Shown here one piece after another: positions 5,009-7,149 of a stretch of DNA of 7,149 nucleotides. This DNA is from Acidimicrobiaceae bacterium (GTDB taxonomy: Bacteria; Actinomycetota; Acidimicrobiia; Acidimicrobiales; Bog-793). The stretch is from positions 1-7,149 of the forward strand of contig DAHUZG010000098.1 in the NCBI GenBank assembly GCA_027306715.1, given 5' to 3'. The notes under the pieces were generated by a model, which worked only from the letters and a program-made list of their open reading frames with translations, did not search any database and had not been told where the DNA came from. The translations under genes and the position numbers were made by a program. Each line of letters starts with the position of its first letter. Position 1 is the stretch's first letter.

Positions 5009-7149
5009 GTGGCGGCGCCCGGGCTCGCCGAGCGACTCGCCGGCAAGCGGATCGCCGTCACCGGAGCGACCGGCTTTCTCGGCACGGCGCTGGCGGAACG
5101 GCTGCTGCGCTGCGTGCCGGGGTGTGAGCTGGTGCTGCTCGTGCGGCCGAGCCGGCGCCTCGACGCGGCCGAGCGGACGCGGCGCGAGATCCTGCGCAAC
5201 GACTGCTTCGACCGCCTCCGCAGCGAGCTCGGGGAACGCTTCGATGCTGAGATAGCACGCCGCGTGACGACGATTGCCGCCGATGTCGGCGCCGACGGGC
5301 TCGGGCTCGACGCCGAAGGGCGGCGACTGCTCGCTTCGTGCGACATCGTCGTCCACTCGGCGGCGACGGTCAGCTTCGACGCCCCGCTCGACGCCGCAGT
5401 CGAGGTCAACCTCCTCGGCCCGGCGCGGGTGGCGAGGGTGCTGCGCGAGGTCGTCGAGGAGGGGCACGGAGCCGAACCGACCCGCGGGAGCGACCTCGCC
5501 GGCACGGCGCCCGCCGGCGCGCCGATTGGCAACGCCCGCCGCAGCCCGACCCGTGTCGAGCCGGCGACCCTGCCGCATCTCGTCTCGGTCTCGACCGCCT
5601 ATGTCGGCAGCGGTCACCACGGCGATGCGCCCGAGGACCTCGTCACCGAGAGCCGCTACCTCTCGCTTCCCGACTGGCGCGGCGAGGTCGAGGCGGCTCG
5701 GCGGTCGCGCTCGGACGCAGACGCCGAGAGCCGGGAGCCGAGACGCCTGGCGGCGCTCGCCCGCCAGGCCCGGGCCGAGCTCGGTGCAGCCGGCACGGCG
5801 CTGCTCGCCGAGCGCACCGAGCGCCTTCGCGAGCAGTGGATCGACGACCTGCTCGTCGCCGCCGGGCGCTCGCGGGCCCAGGCGCTCGGCTGGCCGGATG
5901 CGTATGCGTACTCGAAGTCGCTCGGCGAGGTCGCCCTCGCCGAGGCCCAAGGGTGGCTGCCTGTCTCGATCGTCCGCCCGTCGATCGTCGAGTCTGCTGC
6001 CGTCGAGCCGCGCCCGGGCTGGATCCGCGGCTTCCGGATGGCCGAGCCGGTGATCATCTCCTACGCCCGGGGGTTGCTGAAGCAGTTCCCGGGCGTGCCC
6101 GAAGGCGTCGTCGACGTCGTCCCGGTCGATTTCGTGGCCGCCGCCATCATCGCCGTCTGCGCGACGCCACCGCCGCCCGGTCCTCCGACCGTCTACCAGA
6201 TCGCCTCGGGGGTCCGGAACCCGTTCCGCTACGGCACGCTCGTCGCGCTCTGCGAGCAGTGGTTCACCGCCCGCCCGCTCTACGACCGCCTCGGCGAGCC
6301 GATCGCCGTTCCGACCTGGACCTTTCCAGGCCGCGGCAAGGTGCAGGGCGAGCTCCGCCGCGCCTCTAAGGCGCTGCGCGGCCTCGAGCGGCTGGTGAGC
6401 GTGCTGCCGGTGCGCGGCGAGCTCGCCGAGAAGGTCTCCGGCGTCGAGGAGCGGCGTGGACTGGCCGAGCGCGCCCTCGGCTACGTCGAGCTCTACGGCA
6501 GCTACACCGAGACCGAGGCGCGCTTTCGGATGGACCGCACGCTCGCCCTCTACAACTCGCTCGACGAGGTCGACCAGAAGGCGTTCTGCTTTGACCCGGC
6601 CGTCATCGACTGGCCGACCTACCTCACCGAGGTCCATCTGCCCTCGGTCGTCGCCCACGCCCGCGTCCGCACCTCGCCGAGAGCGCAGAGCGGGCCGAGC
6701 CGCGAGGAGCGCTCGCGCCGGGCGATCCTCGCCGACGAGCCGCGGGTGGCGGTGTTCGACCTCGAGCAGACGCTCGTCAACTCGAATGTCGTCGAGTCCT
6801 ACGCCTGGCTCGCCACGCGCCATCTGAGCCCCGCCGCCAGGGCGGGGCTCGCGGCCCGCCTCGTCGTCGAGGGGCCGCGCCTTTTGGCGCTGGACCGCCG
6901 CGACCGCAGCGACTTCCTCCGCTCCTTCTACCGCCGCTACGAGGGCGCCCCCGTCGACGAGGTGCGCGAGGACGCCTGGGAGCTGTTCAGCGACCTGCTG
7001 CTCACCCGCGCCTTCCCCGACGGGCTGGCGCGCCTTCGGGCGCACCGCGCTCGTGGCCACCACACCTTGCTCATCACCGGTGCCCTCGATTTCGTCGTGG
7101 CCCCGCTGGCCCCGCTGTTCGACGAGATCGTCTGCGCCCGCCTCGGCGA
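5009..7149 (+). CDS. fatty acyl-CoA reductase (NAD(P)-dependent) fused to a HAD-IB phosphatase-like domain, 3' end outside window
   Basis: The frame is open for 713 codons from GTG 5009 to the window edge. The N-terminal part is an extended SDR / NAD_binding_4 (male-sterility type) domain: TGATGFLG at 18-25 binds the dinucleotide, VSVSTAYVG at 192-200 supplies Ser/Thr, and YAYSK at 299-303 is the catalytic YxxxK. VDVVPVD near 368-374 and the FAR C-terminal-type region (YGSYTETEARF near 496, DWPTYLTEVHLP at 534-545) follow. Such enzymes reduce acyl-CoA to aldehyde or alcohol. From about 580 a HAD-IB domain begins with VFDLEQTLV (Asp584 nucleophile, Glu586 where Asp is usual, Thr588) and LLITG with Thr690 as motif II; the Lys and acidic motifs lie beyond the edge. 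Residues 152-187 are an Ala/Gly/Pro/Arg-rich insert. The start is 4 bases after the upstream stop with no clear Shine-Dalgarno, suggesting coupling; GTG 4985 is an alternative. Confidence 0.9.
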   Translation, partial: MAAPGLAERLAGKRIAVTGATGFLGTALAERLLRCVPGCELVLLVRPSRRLDAAERTRREILRNDCFDRLRSELGERFDAEIARRVTTIAADVGADGLGLDAEGRRLLASCDIVVHSAATVSFDAPLDAAVEVNLLGPARVARVLREVVEEGHGAEPTRGSDLAGTAPAGAPIGNARRSPTRVEPATLPHLVSVSTAYVGSGHHGDAPEDLVTESRYLSLPDWRGEVEAARRSRSDADAESREPRRLAALARQARAELGAAGTALLAERTERLREQWIDDLLVAAGRSRAQALGWPDAYAYSKSLGEVALAEAQGWLPVSIVRPSIVESAAVEPRPGWIRGFRMAEPVIISYARGLLKQFPGVPEGVVDVVPVDFVAAAIIAVCATPPPPGPPTVYQIASGVRNPFRYGTLVALCEQWFTARPLYDRLGEPIAVPTWTFPGRGKVQGELRRASKALRGLERLVSVLPVRGELAEKVSGVEERRGLAERALGYVELYGSYTETEARFRMDRTLALYNSLDEVDQKAFCFDPAVIDWPTYLTEVHLPSVVAHARVRTSPRAQSGPSREERSRRAILADEPRVAVFDLEQTLVNSNVVESYAWLATRHLSPAARAGLAARLVVEGPRLLALDRRDRSDFLRSFYRRYEGAPVDEVREDAWELFSDLLLTRAFPDGLARLRAHRARGHHTLLITGALDFVVAPLAPLFDEIVCARLG

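Noticed and set aside
5004..5255. Small plus-strand frame whose GTG overlaps the stop of the membrane protein gene (TAGTG)
   Set aside because: The overlap looks like classic stop-start coupling, but this frame encodes a Ser/Arg-rich chain and closes after 83 codons. The real reductase frame is the one with GTG at 5009 and the TGATGFLG motif.
4135..5532. 465-codon minus-strand open frame crossing two plus-strand genes
   Set aside because: Ser/Arg/Ala-rich shadow with no domain; it spans the junction of two well-supported genes on the other strand.
4736..7063. 775-codon open frame on the minus strand, antisense to the membrane protein and reductase genes
   Set aside because: Its translation is rich in Arg, Ala, Gly and Asp with no recognisable domain, while the plus strand over the same bases encodes clear SDR, FAR and HAD motifs. 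Long antisense frames are expected where third positions are mostly G or C.

Overview
The window is high-GC DNA with the marks of an actinobacterium. Evidence: strong G/C bias at third codon positions, a GTG start, a Val tRNA with an encoded CCA end, two genes whose start codons sit 7-8 bases after a TANNNT -10 box (leaderless arrangement), and an Eis-type acetyltransferase and a fatty acyl-CoA reductase/HAD fusion, both best known from actinobacteria. I would guess Actinomycetota, perhaps an Acidimicrobiia-like lineage, but the window does not settle the class.

Layout. Bases 1-106 hold no gene, only an 11-bp tandem repeat and a small hairpin. A complete tRNA-Val(CAC) lies on the minus strand at 107-183. 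A 153-bp spacer with a perfect 15-bp tandem repeat separates it from a minus-strand gene (337-2676) for a 779-residue exported protein with four Asp-box motifs, so probably a beta-propeller. Upstream of that gene, in the 193-bp divergent intergenic region, lies a broken copy of the 5' half of the same tRNA (2779-2818, same orientation), with pieces of the tRNA's flanks on both sides. The propeller gene is therefore bracketed by a direct duplication of the tRNA-Val locus, one copy intact and one decayed. This is the most unusual structure in the window.

The right part is plus-strand. It starts with an Eis-like GNAT acetyltransferase (2870-4102), followed by a 284-residue four-helix membrane protein of unknown function (4150-5004). 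Four bases after the membrane protein's stop, a large reading frame opens with GTG at 5009 and runs off the right edge. It encodes an NAD(P)-dependent fatty acyl-CoA reductase fused to a HAD-IB phosphatase-like domain that is cut by the window end.

How the genes relate. The membrane protein and the reductase-HAD protein look like an operon with translational coupling and may share a role in lipid or envelope metabolism; this rests on adjacency only. The acetyltransferase appears to have its own leaderless promoter. The propeller protein probably acts outside the membrane; nothing in the sequence ties it to the other genes. I see no CRISPR array, insertion sequence or integrase gene.
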